Below, in pieces: positions 25,246 to 34,945 of a DNA stretch of 64,000 nucleotides (positions within the stretch are counted from its first letter, which is position 1; every line of letters starts with the position of its first letter). The notes beneath the pieces are model-generated. The model worked only from the letters and a program-made list of their open reading frames with translations. It had not been told where the DNA came from and did no database searches. The stretch covers positions 124,001-188,000 of the forward strand of contig CAZFXS010000003.1 in assembly GCA_964523395.1 (NCBI GenBank), written 5' to 3'. Origin of the DNA: JANYJZ01 sp964523395. GTDB lineage: Bacteria; Bacteroidota; Ignavibacteria; UBA10030; SZUA-254. Made by a program: the position numbers and the translations under genes.

Positions 25246-26724
25246 ATGACTAAAATAAAGACGCAAAGTAAGAAATCGCAAGTCACCTTTACTGTTAAGG
25301 ATTTGTTGCGTGAGCAGATAACAGGTATAGTCCTTTTTATCCTTGTTTCAATACTCCTGTTTATTTGTTATCCCTACCCGTATCTGACATCAGATTCGGG
25401 TGAGTATGTTACCTCTGCGATGCGTCTTGCGAATAATCCTTACCGGCCTATCGGGTACGCATTGTTTCTTTCCGCATTTCATATAATTGTTTCATCTGCA
25501 CAAGCGGTACCTCTGTTTCAAACACTCGTGTATTTCTTTGGCGTGCTGTATTTTCTGTATGCTCTTCGCGTTGCAATCCATCTGTCAGCAGCTGTTAGAC
25601 GTGTATTGGGAATTGTTCTCCTGTTAAACCCGCTTGCGTTGTTTTACGTACATCATTTTTTGAGTGATAGCATTTTTGCGGCAGCCACACTTTGTTTTGC
25701 GGGGGCGCTGATCCGGTATACAAAAACTCAGACAATCTTATCGTTGGTTGAGGTTGTTGTTTGGGCTGGTGTTAGCCTGATGATGCGGCATGTGGGACTG
25801 CTCTACTTTATTTTTACTGCAGGAACGTTTATCATTTTGCTTCGGGAAAAATCCGTAAAACCATTATTGATGCTTTCAGGAGGAGGTCTTGCCATTATTC
25901 TGTTACTTTGCTGGAAGATGGAGAAAGATCTTGGCTCCTTTCGGCTTAACACTTTTGACGGATGGACGTTGTGGGCGGTGTCGGCAAAATATATTGATCT
26001 GAGTCCTGAGTACCGCAATAGTTTAAGTTCTCAGGAATTAAAGGAAATGTACGAATACTTCGCAGGATTCAGGCCGGAAGTCTATGTCAATGCGACTGAT
26101 CTTGAGATTCAATGGTCACCCGAATCTCCAGCAAAGCAGTTGCTATACTATTATATCCAAAATTACAGGATGAATTATTACTCCGCGTACATTCAGGTAA
26201 ACGATAAGTTAAAACTTGTCGCCAAAGATATTATCATGCACCGGTTGGGGCAGTATGTTGCAGGTTCACTATTGCCCTCAGTGGCAAAAGGATTCTGGCC
26301 TGACATGATGCTGAATGATACCGGGTGGAAGAATTATCCCGCATATCCCGTAACACCCGAACCGGATCAGGTTATTAAAGCATATTACAGTGAGTCTACC
26401 AGTACCTGGAAAGCCGATGCTGATATTTTTCCACAGGGAAAAGTAGTTATTGACTTTTTCATACGATCAATCGCAATGCTCTGGGCCGGAGCGCTTGGTG
26501 CGTGGGTATTTGTTATTCGAAACAGAAAGGCTGTGTCCGTCACGCCCCTGTTGCTTCTTTTGAACGGTTTCATGATTTTTTATATTTTTAGCATTAGCGC
26601 TCTCAGTATAATTTATACAAGATATCTTATACCGATATCCCTGCTTCAGTGTGTTACTATTGCGGTTGTGATGCAAAGTCTTTTCATAAAAAGCGAAGTT
26701 GATAATACTATTGCGATTGAATGA
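25246..26724 (+). CDS. polytopic membrane protein, probable GT-C-type glycosyltransferase
   Basis: A 492-residue protein with about ten hydrophobic helices. An Asp-containing first loop (YLTSDSGEYV, about residues 50-59) fits the GT-C pattern, in which an Asp in the first extracytoplasmic loop is catalytic (ArnT and PMT superfamily). A large soluble segment lies at about 230-390. Such enzymes use polyprenyl-phosphate sugars, and a matching GT2 gene precedes it. A TTG three codons upstream is possible, but ATG 25246 is preferred. The stop overlaps the next start by 4 bases (ATGA). The specific sugar is unknown and the GT-C assignment is inferred. Confidence 0.7.
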   Translation: MTKIKTQSKKSQVTFTVKDLLREQITGIVLFILVSILLFICYPYPYLTSDSGEYVTSAMRLANNPYRPIGYALFLSAFHIIVSSAQAVPLFQTLVYFFGVLYFLYALRVAIHLSAAVRRVLGIVLLLNPLALFYVHHFLSDSIFAAATLCFAGALIRYTKTQTILSLVEVVVWAGVSLMMRHVGLLYFIFTAGTFIILLREKSVKPLLMLSGGGLAIILLLCWKMEKDLGSFRLNTFDGWTLWAVSAKYIDLSPEYRNSLSSQELKEMYEYFAGFRPEVYVNATDLEIQWSPESPAKQLLYYYIQNYRMNYYSAYIQVNDKLKLVAKDIIMHRLGQYVAGSLLPSVAKGFWPDMMLNDTGWKNYPAYPVTPEPDQVIKAYYSESTSTWKADADIFPQGKVVIDFFIRSIAMLWAGALGAWVFVIRNRKAVSVTPLLLLLNGFMIFYIFSISALSIIYTRYLIPISLLQCVTIAVVMQSLFIKSEVDNTIAIE

Positions 26725-28160
26725 ACTCTCAATCATTTGAATGCTGTATTTTAGGTGCCGGTCCTGCGGGCTTCGGTGCCGCGGTTGAACTGGTGAATCA
26801 TGGTGTTACCAATATCATCATTATTGACCGGAACGAAGTGGTGGGAGGACTCGCCCGGACCGAGGTGTTTGATGGCGCGCGGTTTGATGTCGGCCCACAC
26901 AGGTTTTTTACCAAGAGTGAAGAAGTAAACAAGCTTTGGCACGATACCCTTGGGTCTGATTTTCGTCCGGTTGACCGGCTTACCAGAATTTATTACAAAA
27001 ATAAATTCTTTAATTATCCGATCAAAGCATTTGACGCGCTCGTAAAGTTAGGGCCAATTGAATCAACGCAGGCAATGCTGTCCTTTGCAACTGCAAAATT
27101 GGGAAAGACCGGGGATCCAAAGACATTTGAAGACTGGATAACACAGAAATTCGGTAGGAAACTATACGAGACATTCTTTAAAACATATACAGAAAAAGTG
27201 TGGGGAATTCCCTGCAGTCAGATTGGTGCCGAATGGGCCGCACAGCGAATTAAAGGCCTGGATATTGTCAAAGTGCTGAAAAACTCATTAATGGGTGGAA
27301 GAGGAAACAGCATTAAAACCCTTGTCGATCAGTTTGATTATCCCGTCCTGGGAGCGGGGCAAATGTATGAGGCAATGGCAGAAAATGTATCCAAAAAAGG
27401 CGTTAATGTTCTGCTTGGTGCAAAGGTTACAGGAATTCATCGGAAAGATTATTCGATTGCATCAATTGATGTTCAGACTGCGGATGGAAGGAATGTAACG
27501 ATTCAGGCGGGGCAATATTTTAACAGTATTCCCCTGACGCATTTTTTTAAAATGCTTACTCCATCGGCGGGTGAAGAAGAAAACCGCGCCGCGGGCGCGT
27601 TGTATTACCGCGAACACATTACCGTAGATTTGTTGATTGAAGGAACAGATCTTTTCCCTGATCAGTGGATTTATGTCCATTCTCCTGATGTCAATATTGC
27701 GCGAATTGCAAACTACAATAACTTTTCCAAAGAGATGTCCGGAGCGAAAAACAGGACAGGCCTCAGTGTCGAATATTTCGTATTTCAACATGAAGAGCTC
27801 TGGAAAAAATCCGACAGAGACCTTATTGCTCTCGCGATTGATGAAATGAGTTTTCTCGGGCTAATACAAAAGGAACGGGTTCAGCAGGCATGGGTTGTCC
27901 GTGAAACCGAAAGTTATCCGACATATTATATCGGATTTCAGGAGCCGTACGATATCCTGAAAAATTATATCAACCGATTTACCAATCTTTATCCGATTGG
28001 CCGGGGCGGCATGTACAAGTATAATAATCAGGATCATTCCACGATGAGCGGTATTCTTGCCGCAAGAAATTTCCTCAAACTTCCCGGATCGCCCTATTCT
28101 CTCTGGGATATCAATATCGATGCGGAGTATCATGAAAGTGCAGAACGAAAAAACGACTAA
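26721..28160 (+). CDS. FAD-dependent oxidoreductase, UDP-galactopyranose mutase/amine oxidase-like
   Basis: A 479-residue flavoprotein. The N-terminal dinucleotide-binding motif GAGPAG (residues 12-17) is followed by the IIIDRNEVVGGLART segment and FDVGPHRFF, typical of the NAD(P)-binding Rossmann-like, protoporphyrinogen-oxidase and UGM superfamily. The C-terminal GRGGMYKYNNQDHSTMSGI provides the second FAD-binding contact. In glycan clusters such proteins are often annotated as UGM-like or as FAD-dependent lipid-linked sugar modifiers. It is translationally coupled to the upstream membrane protein, so it probably modifies a sugar or polyprenyl intermediate. The substrate is not certain. Confidence 0.85.
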   Translation: MNSQSFECCILGAGPAGFGAAVELVNHGVTNIIIIDRNEVVGGLARTEVFDGARFDVGPHRFFTKSEEVNKLWHDTLGSDFRPVDRLTRIYYKNKFFNYPIKAFDALVKLGPIESTQAMLSFATAKLGKTGDPKTFEDWITQKFGRKLYETFFKTYTEKVWGIPCSQIGAEWAAQRIKGLDIVKVLKNSLMGGRGNSIKTLVDQFDYPVLGAGQMYEAMAENVSKKGVNVLLGAKVTGIHRKDYSIASIDVQTADGRNVTIQAGQYFNSIPLTHFFKMLTPSAGEEENRAAGALYYREHITVDLLIEGTDLFPDQWIYVHSPDVNIARIANYNNFSKEMSGAKNRTGLSVEYFVFQHEELWKKSDRDLIALAIDEMSFLGLIQKERVQQAWVVRETESYPTYYIGFQEPYDILKNYINRFTNLYPIGRGGMYKYNNQDHSTMSGILAARNFLKLPGSPYSLWDINIDAEYHESAERKND

Positions 28161-28199
28161 CTGTCAACTTTAACTATTAGCAAATATCATTAATGTTCT

Positions 28200-29282
28200 A
28201 TGAAGTATTCTGATTTAAAATTTGATTGTCGATCATTCCGCGGCGACATCCCCTGTAAGCCGCATAAACAACATGGAGTGCATTGCGTTGATGAACAGGG
28301 GAATGATTGCAAATACTATGACCGCGTTGGCAAGAAAATTCTCATTATTAAACTTGGTGCACTTGGCGATGTTATTCGAACGACCACATTGCTGCGAAGA
28401 ATTAAACAGGTTGACCCGGCGTCGGAGATTTGGTGGCTGACGTTATCGCCGGATGTGCTTCCAAAGAATATCGATGTCATCCTTCCTTTCACGGCGCAAA
28501 GTCTTGCAACACTCAGCGGGGTAACGTTTGATACTATCTATAATCTGGATAAAGAAAAGGAAGCCTGTGCGCTGGTAGCGACACTTTCGGCGAGAGTGAA
28601 AAAAGGATTTACGCTTCGTGATGGGAAAGCTGTTCCCGTGGATGCGGACGCAGAGCATAAGTATCTTACCGGGGTATTTGATGACCTGAGCAAAGCAAAC
28701 ACTAAAAGTTACCAGGAAGAGATTTTTGAAATATGCGGTTACAAGTTTTCCGGCGAAACGTATATGATGCCGGAGTTAATGAAGTTCGAGTGGAAGTTAC
28801 CGAGCAAGAAAAGAATTGTCGGGTTGAACACGGGTTGCGGCGGGCGCTGGACATCAAGGCTCTGGCCTGAAAAATACTGGGTATCGCTCGCGAAGAAATT
28901 GAAAAAAGCGGGATTTGTTCCGCTTCTCCTGGGGGGTGAGCAAGAGCATAAGAAAAATCTTAGTCTCGCAAAGCAAAGTGGTGCGTTGTATCTTGGACAC
29001 TTTCCACTCAAACAATTCCTTAGCGAAATGAACCAATGCGAGCTTGTTGTTACAGCGGTAACAATGGGAATGCATTTTGCCATCGGGCTTGAGAAAAAAA
29101 TTGTCCTCTTTAATAACATATTCAATAAACATGAGTTTGAATTGTACGGCAAAGGTGAAATCCTGGAGCCGGATTTTGACTGTGACTGCTTTTACGCTCC
29201 AGTATGCCCGAATAATTGTATGCAATATCTTTCCGTGGAAAAAGTATATAATTCCTGCATAAAGCTTCTCAAGGCGCCGTAG
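28200..29282 (+). CDS. glycosyltransferase family 9 (heptosyltransferase-like)
   Basis: A 360-residue GT-B enzyme. An unusual N-terminal extension (residues 1-40) contains spaced cysteines (C10, C20, C29, C37), which could bind zinc or an Fe-S cluster. The heptosyltransferase core then starts at ILIIKLGALGDVIRTT (about 48-63). The second Rossmann half begins at KRIVGLNTGCGGRWTSR, with the donor-site VVTAVTMGMHFAIGL near 285. Extra cysteines lie near the C-terminus (DCDCFYAPVCPNNC). GT9 enzymes add heptose or related sugars in LPS core synthesis. The Cys-rich ends suggest a distinct FCB subgroup. Confidence 0.88.
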   Translation: MKYSDLKFDCRSFRGDIPCKPHKQHGVHCVDEQGNDCKYYDRVGKKILIIKLGALGDVIRTTTLLRRIKQVDPASEIWWLTLSPDVLPKNIDVILPFTAQSLATLSGVTFDTIYNLDKEKEACALVATLSARVKKGFTLRDGKAVPVDADAEHKYLTGVFDDLSKANTKSYQEEIFEICGYKFSGETYMMPELMKFEWKLPSKKRIVGLNTGCGGRWTSRLWPEKYWVSLAKKLKKAGFVPLLLGGEQEHKKNLSLAKQSGALYLGHFPLKQFLSEMNQCELVVTAVTMGMHFAIGLEKKIVLFNNIFNKHEFELYGKGEILEPDFDCDCFYAPVCPNNCMQYLSVEKVYNSCIKLLKAP

Positions 29283-29288
29283 TTCCTC

Positions 29289-31589
29289 ATGGCTAAATCT
29301 TCGACACAGAAAAGATTTGCCGCAGGTCTTGGCGTTGCCGGGAAGATGAAGAACTGGCACGCGATTGCCATTATTTCCGTTATCGTAGGATTTTTTTTTA
29401 GAGATATTTTACTGCAGAAAGCTTTTTTTTGGGAGGATTTCATTTATCAATATTATGCGTTCCGGAATTTTGCCTCAGTTTCCCTTGCGCATGGTGAACT
29501 GCCTCTTTGGAATCCATACACATTCAGCGGTATGCCGTTTCAGGCAGATATCCAGACTGCATTGTTCTATATCCCTAACCTGTTGCTGACGTTTTTTGCC
29601 GGCGGTGAGCGACTTCATTTCTATTGGGTGGAACTGCTTGTGGTTATTCATTTTATCATAGCCGGATGTTCGATGTATGTTCTCTCCAAGGATTTCGGGC
29701 TTGATAAACCATACGCGTTGTTCAGCGGTTTAGTGTATGCTCTTTCCGGATTCATGATTACTCATGCTATTCACTATACGTTTATCTGTCAGGTTGCATG
29801 GACGCCCCTAGTCCTTCTGTTCTTCAGAAAAGGGTTGCTTGAACGCTCTGTTGCAGCAATGATCCTTTCCGGACTTATCCTTGGCAATGCTATTCTTGGC
29901 GGTTCACCTCAGTTTACACTCTATATTTTTCTGTTCTTGCTGGCGTATTTCCTGTTTGAATTTATTTCATCAGTAAAATCAACAGGTCTGGGGCAATCTT
30001 GGCAGATGCTTCCTCTCGCTGCAGGGACAATCATCATTGCGCTGGCGGTTACCGCCGTACAATTACTTCCAACGATTGAGCTCGGCTCACTTTCCCAGCG
30101 TGCCGAAATTACATTTGAAAAATCTGCTGAAAGTTCACTTGCCTGGGAACAGCTGTTGATTCTTGTTGTGCCAAAATACTTTGGCGATTCGGGAGCGCAG
30201 GGATCAAATTACTGGTTTGCACAAAGTTATTGGGATTACTGGGAAACCTGCTTGTATATTGGCATCCCCGGATTGTTGGCGGTATTAAGCGCGATTCCTC
30301 TTATCAAAAAAAACAGATATGTTGGCTTCTTTTTTGGTGTGATCCTATTTTCTTTGCTTTATGCTTTAGGAAAAAACTTTTTCCTGCATTCATTTTTCTT
30401 TCATGCAATTCCGGGGTTTGATAAATTCCGAATTCCCGGCAGGATGTCATTCTTATTCACATTGAGCGCTGCTCTTCTCAGTGGATTTGGCTGTAAATAT
30501 TTCTTTGAGAACATACTTTCTGAAAGTAAGTCATTCGTCCGTTGGATTGCAGGGCTCTTTGCCATTGGATTGTTCGCCTGGATTCTTGCTCAATCAGGCG
30601 CGTTCCTTCCACAAAATGCTGCCTCAGAGATACAAAAATTTGTAATGAATCAAGCGACGACGGCTTTCATTCTGGTAATACTCACCTGCGCCCTATTTTT
30701 TGTGACATACAAAAAAGGGATTTCCATCGGTGTAGCTCTAATTATGATTATACTGCTTCAAGTTGTAGATATACATCTGTTTGGTTTTAGCCAGAATAAC
30801 GGGAAGGTAAACCCTGAAGAATATTATGGCAGGACAAAAGATCTGGTTTCTTTTCTTAAAGCAGAAGGGCAAAAGGAATATTTTCGTATTAATGCGCGCG
30901 ATGGTGGCGCAATGCTGTTGGACCGGAACCAGGGGATGGTCGACCGTATCTTTATGATGGAGGGATATACACCGCTGAGCCTCCAGCGGATTTTTACACC
31001 CGGGAAAGACTGGTCGCAAACATGCGACCTGTTGAACGCAAAGTACAGAATTAACGTTGATGAGCAGCGGCGAACGATGAATATGGCTACATCAACAACA
31101 TACCTTCCGAGAACGTTTATGGTATACGATGCGAACGTGTTTGAATCGGACTCGCTGGCAGAAGTATTTATGCGGAGTGGAATGTTTGAGCCTTCACGAA
31201 GCGTTGTTTTTACAGAACAGCCAGATATAAAAATTCAGGATACCGCATATACATCAGCTTGGAAATCAACAATCACTTCGTACACATCCAATACCATATC
31301 GGTTTCGCTGTCAACCCCAAAGGATGGTTATCTTGTACTAAGTGAAATTTATTATCCCGGATGGAAAGCATATGTTGATGGTGTTGAAAAGAAGGTATAC
31401 CGTGCAAATTGGAATTTGCGGGCTATTTGTGTCCCTGCAGGTTCGCACTCTGTTGAGGTAACATTTGCGCCGGAATCATTTTCGCGGGGAATGTGGATTT
31501 CTTTTGCTGGTTTGTTTTGCTCGGTTGTCGGTTTAATCTTAACAAGGATCCGGAAACCTTCAGTTTCAAGTTCTCAGGCAAGGGAATGA
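29289..31589 (+). CDS. YfhO family membrane protein (GT-C-like), copy 1
   Basis: A 766-residue membrane protein with about 12-13 helices up to residue 510. A soluble C-terminal beta-rich domain (about 520-735) follows, with the characteristic SEIYYPGWKAYVDG stretch, and then a last helix. YfhO proteins are proposed glycosyltransferases of the GT-C type involved in teichoic acid or surface-glycan glycosylation. An early loop with WEDFIYQYY (about residues 46-54) carries acidic residues where GT-C enzymes place the catalytic Asp. It overlaps the next gene by 4 bases (ATGA). A paralogue is encoded at 39579-42125. Confidence 0.88.
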   Translation: MAKSSTQKRFAAGLGVAGKMKNWHAIAIISVIVGFFFRDILLQKAFFWEDFIYQYYAFRNFASVSLAHGELPLWNPYTFSGMPFQADIQTALFYIPNLLLTFFAGGERLHFYWVELLVVIHFIIAGCSMYVLSKDFGLDKPYALFSGLVYALSGFMITHAIHYTFICQVAWTPLVLLFFRKGLLERSVAAMILSGLILGNAILGGSPQFTLYIFLFLLAYFLFEFISSVKSTGLGQSWQMLPLAAGTIIIALAVTAVQLLPTIELGSLSQRAEITFEKSAESSLAWEQLLILVVPKYFGDSGAQGSNYWFAQSYWDYWETCLYIGIPGLLAVLSAIPLIKKNRYVGFFFGVILFSLLYALGKNFFLHSFFFHAIPGFDKFRIPGRMSFLFTLSAALLSGFGCKYFFENILSESKSFVRWIAGLFAIGLFAWILAQSGAFLPQNAASEIQKFVMNQATTAFILVILTCALFFVTYKKGISIGVALIMIILLQVVDIHLFGFSQNNGKVNPEEYYGRTKDLVSFLKAEGQKEYFRINARDGGAMLLDRNQGMVDRIFMMEGYTPLSLQRIFTPGKDWSQTCDLLNAKYRINVDEQRRTMNMATSTTYLPRTFMVYDANVFESDSLAEVFMRSGMFEPSRSVVFTEQPDIKIQDTAYTSAWKSTITSYTSNTISVSLSTPKDGYLVLSEIYYPGWKAYVDGVEKKVYRANWNLRAICVPAGSHSVEVTFAPESFSRGMWISFAGLFCSVVGLILTRIRKPSVSSSQARE

Positions 31590-32746
31590 AAATAATTATT
31601 ATCGGAACTGCGTATCCACTGCGTGGAGGTATTGCTCATTTTAACGCACTTCTTGCGCACCATCTCGCCAAACATCATACAGTTGAAACTATTACATTCA
31701 AACGACAATATCCGTCATTGCTGTTTCCCGGTAAAACCCAGTCTGAAACAGGTGAAATACCAGAAAATGTAAAGTCCGCACCGGAGCTTGTTGATTCAAT
31801 TAATCCCCTTAATTGGTTTTCGGTGGCCCGTGAAGTCGCAGCGAGAAAACCTGACCTGATTATCTTTAAATACTGGCTGCCGTTTTTCGGACCGTGCTTT
31901 GGTACGATAGCAAAGCTGGCAAAAAAGAACAGCGGATGCAAAGTGCTTTTTATCTGTGACAATATCATTCCGCATGAAAAACGTCCGGGCGATGTGCTCT
32001 TTACAAAGTACGCGTTTCGTCAAGCTGACTGTTGCATTGTTCAGTCAGATGCGGTAGAGCATGATTTGCTTAAATATTTTCCTGAAATTCCATATAAAAA
32101 AGTCCCTCATCCTGTGTACGAAAATTTTGGTACCGCAATTCCGAAGAATGTTGCCCGGTCCGCGTTGGGAATCTCATCGGAAAAAGCTATTTTGTTCTTT
32201 GGCTATATCCGGGCGTACAAGGGTCTGATGGTGTTGATCGATTCGATGAAACATCTCGTCGGTGAAAAAGGCATGAACGATATTCGGTTGCTTGTTGTGG
32301 GTGAATTTTATGATGATGAAGAAAAGTACCGGAAACATGTTCATGAACTTGGATTAACAGGGTACATTCAATTTGTAGCGGATTATGTTCCGAATAGTAA
32401 AGTGGCTGAGTATTTCAGTGCGGCAGATGTAATTGTTTTGCCATATTTGTCCGCAACACAAAGCGGTATAGCTCAAATTGCTTACAATTTTGATAAACCG
32501 GTTATAGTAACCAGCGTCGGCGGACTTGCGGAGGTTGTAAAAGATGAAGTAACAGGATTTGTCGTTGAACCGGATAACCCGCTCGCCCTCTCTTCGGCAA
32601 TCTACAGGTTTTATGCCGGGCAAAAAGAAATACAATTTACAGCAAATGTGCAAACTGAAAAACACAAATATTCATGGGATAATCTGGTCACAAGTATTGA
32701 AGAACTTGTTGCGAAAAGAGAAATATCCATGAAAGAAAGAGATTGA
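31586..32746 (+). CDS. GT4 family glycosyltransferase
   Basis: A 386-residue GT-B enzyme. The open frame extends 31 codons upstream inside the YfhO gene, but ATG 31586 is chosen because it gives the ATGA overlap and a canonical start (MKIIIIGTAYPLRGGIAHF). The N-terminal acceptor domain is followed by the donor domain, with ILFFGYIRAYKGL (about 205-217), LLVVGEF and the SATQSGIAQIAYNFDKPV region replacing the usual EGFG motif. The product should be a cytosolic, inner-membrane-associated transferase building the glycan. It is 1 bp from the WecB gene. Confidence 0.9.
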   Translation: MKIIIIGTAYPLRGGIAHFNALLAHHLAKHHTVETITFKRQYPSLLFPGKTQSETGEIPENVKSAPELVDSINPLNWFSVAREVAARKPDLIIFKYWLPFFGPCFGTIAKLAKKNSGCKVLFICDNIIPHEKRPGDVLFTKYAFRQADCCIVQSDAVEHDLLKYFPEIPYKKVPHPVYENFGTAIPKNVARSALGISSEKAILFFGYIRAYKGLMVLIDSMKHLVGEKGMNDIRLLVVGEFYDDEEKYRKHVHELGLTGYIQFVADYVPNSKVAEYFSAADVIVLPYLSATQSGIAQIAYNFDKPVIVTSVGGLAEVVKDEVTGFVVEPDNPLALSSAIYRFYAGQKEIQFTANVQTEKHKYSWDNLVTSIEELVAKREISMKERD

Positions 32747-32747
32747 T

Positions 32748-33854
32748 GTGAAAGCAGCGGTAGTTTTCGGAACCCGGCCGGAAGCAATTAAAATGGCGCC
32801 GGTAGTAAAAGAACTTGAACGGCGGGGAATTGACCACACTGTGATCGTAACAGCCCAGCACCGTGAGATGTTGGATCAGAAACTGCAGGTGTTTGGCATA
32901 AAGCCCGATTATGATTTAAATGTCATGCAGCATAATCAGGATCTTTTTCACGTGACATCGGCGGTGTTGAATCAAATCAAACCGGTTCTTATAAAAGAAG
33001 AACCCAGCGTACTTCTGGTTCAGGGAGATACTACGACAACATTTGCGGCAAGTTTAGGGGCATTTTATCTCAAAATTCCCGTAGGGCACGTAGAGGCAGG
33101 GTTACGGACGTGGAATAAGCATAATCCTTTTCCTGAAGAGCTAAACCGTCAACTTACCACGCGTTTGACGGAACTCCATTTTGCTCCTACTGAGTGGGGA
33201 AAGAAAAATCTTCTTGCCGAGGGAGTAAAACCGGAATCAATTTATGTTACCGGCAATACGGTAATCGATGCGTTGTTGATGATTGTCGATCCCGGATTTA
33301 AATTTTCTGAGCCGGCACTTCAATCAATTGATTTTCAAAAGAAAAAAGTAGTATTGTTGACTTCGCACAGGCGTGAAAACTTTGGCGAACCGATGAATCA
33401 TATTTTTTCTGCCTGTAAAAAGCTCGTGGAAGAGAACGCTGATGTTGAGTTGATTTATCCGGTGCACCCGAACCCGAATGTACAAAAAAGCGCCCGGGAG
33501 ATTTTATCCGGACTTCCTCGAACACACCTCATTGAACCGATGGAATACCGTCCGTTTGTTCAACTCATGAACAAATCCTATTTAATTCTTACTGATTCCG
33601 GCGGTGTGCAGGAAGAAGCTCCAAGCCTTGGCAAGCCTGTCCTTGTCTTGCGTAAAACCACCGAGCGGCCTGAAGCAATAGAAGCAGGTACGGCAAAACT
33701 TGTCGGTACTGATCAGGATGCTATCCTATACGAAGCAACGAAACTCCTCACAGACACCAAAGCTTACCGTGATATGGCGACCAAAATTAATCCGTATGGT
33801 GATGGAAAGGCAGCAGGAAGGATTGTAGATATTCTAGTAAAAAATATCCCATGA
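32748..33854 (+). CDS. wecB: UDP-N-acetylglucosamine 2-epimerase (non-hydrolysing)
   Basis: Converts UDP-GlcNAc to UDP-ManNAc in the cytosol, giving a precursor for surface polysaccharide. The 368 residues match the family length. Motifs present are FGTRPEAIKMAPV at the N-terminus, QGDTTTTFAASLGAFY, HVEAGLRTW, NPFPEELNRQLT, LLTSHRRENFG and TDSGGVQEEAPSLGKPVLVLR. The start is GTG at 32748, 1 bp after the preceding stop. The stop overlaps the next ATG (ATGA). The presence of WecB implies that ManNAc or a derivative is part of this glycan. Confidence 0.96.
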   Translation: MKAAVVFGTRPEAIKMAPVVKELERRGIDHTVIVTAQHREMLDQKLQVFGIKPDYDLNVMQHNQDLFHVTSAVLNQIKPVLIKEEPSVLLVQGDTTTTFAASLGAFYLKIPVGHVEAGLRTWNKHNPFPEELNRQLTTRLTELHFAPTEWGKKNLLAEGVKPESIYVTGNTVIDALLMIVDPGFKFSEPALQSIDFQKKKVVLLTSHRRENFGEPMNHIFSACKKLVEENADVELIYPVHPNPNVQKSAREILSGLPRTHLIEPMEYRPFVQLMNKSYLILTDSGGVQEEAPSLGKPVLVLRKTTERPEAIEAGTAKLVGTDQDAILYEATKLLTDTKAYRDMATKINPYGDGKAAGRIVDILVKNIP

Positions 33855-34774
33855 CGTCGGGCGAGCGTCCATTGGTATGTGCAGCGGTCCTTCATTGCGG
33901 TTTGAACCCGGATGGCAGCGCAAAGCAATTGCTGCGTGATACGTTGGATTCTTTGATAAGGATGACGTATCCGAATACTAAGCTAATTGTTGTCGACAAT
34001 GGCTCCACGGACGGGAGTCAGGATATGATGAGGGAAGATTATCCCGGTGTGGAATTAATAGAAAACGGGGAAAATCTTGGTGTGATGGAGGGGTATAATG
34101 TTGGGCTTCGTTACGGTCTTCAGTGTAAAGCTGATTGGGTGCTGCTTTTGAATAATGATATTGTTGTTGATCCTGAAATGCTTACACAAATGATCAATGT
34201 TGGAGTAAAGGATACGAAAGTTGGAATTCTCGGTCCAAAAACATATTTTTATTCAGAACCGAACAAATTTTGGTACGCTGGTGGGAAAGTCAATTTTTTT
34301 ACCGGTGTTATTTCGCATCGTGGAATACGCGAAATTGATCAAGGCCAGTATGATGTGACTGAAGAGACCGACTATGTCAATGGTTGTGCGATGCTTATAA
34401 GACGGGAAGTGATAGAAGCAATCGGCTTTCTCGATATGATATTTCATCCTATGTACTCAGAAGATGCGGATTATTCTCTTCGAGCGCATAATGCCGGATA
34501 TAAACTTATGTACGTGCCGGCAGCAAAATTATGGCACCGGGTTTCTGCTTTTAGCGGCGGCGGTACAACTCCGCTTAAAACTCGTTACAAGGTCGAACAT
34601 AATTTTATAGTATTAAAACGATATGCCCGGTGGTATCACTGGTTAACAATTCCGTGGTGTGTGGGAGGAATTACAGTTTTGTTTGTATTGAAGGAGTTAA
34701 AGGGTGGAAATTTTAGAGTTATCGAAGGTCTTTTCCGAGGAATTTTTTTGGCTATACATAAGAGATCAGCTTAG
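33851..34774 (+). CDS. GT2 glycosyltransferase (rhamnosyltransferase-like)
   Basis: A 307-residue GT-A enzyme. The nucleotide-binding VVDNGSTDGS motif is at about residues 45-54, the NNDIVVD metal-binding motif at about 100-106 (in place of DXD), and the NGCAMLIRREV plus EDADYSLRAHNAGY acceptor motifs at about 175-215. This pattern is typical of rhamnosyl- and related GT2 family transferases. A C-terminal hydrophobic segment at about 260-285 may anchor it to the membrane. It is coupled to wecB by a 4-base overlap and is the last gene before an AT-rich stretch with a new promoter. Confidence 0.9.
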   Translation: MTSGERPLVCAAVLHCGLNPDGSAKQLLRDTLDSLIRMTYPNTKLIVVDNGSTDGSQDMMREDYPGVELIENGENLGVMEGYNVGLRYGLQCKADWVLLLNNDIVVDPEMLTQMINVGVKDTKVGILGPKTYFYSEPNKFWYAGGKVNFFTGVISHRGIREIDQGQYDVTEETDYVNGCAMLIRREVIEAIGFLDMIFHPMYSEDADYSLRAHNAGYKLMYVPAAKLWHRVSAFSGGGTTPLKTRYKVEHNFIVLKRYARWYHWLTIPWCVGGITVLFVLKELKGGNFRVIEGLFRGIFLAIHKRSA

Positions 34775-34909
34775 ATCATGGAATTTGGAAAACATGTAGA
34801 TAAGGGGCTTTGGGCGTTTGCAGATTATCTTTCCTCGTGAATTTATTGTCTGTCTTGTTGAATTTAATTTTTAGGATTGATTACTATTGTCAGAGTAGGT
34901 TTAAGCTTT

Positions 34910-34937
34910 TTGATTACATTGTTGAACAGGGTATATA
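34910..34937 (+). promoter_or_regulatory. possible promoter for the AT-rich cassette
   Basis: TTGATT (34910-34915), 16 bp, TATATA (34932-34937). Its predicted start is at or next to the ATG at 34946, so the first gene would be nearly leaderless. The region is AT-rich, which lowers confidence. Confidence 0.35.
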
Positions 34938-34945
34938 AATGAGCT

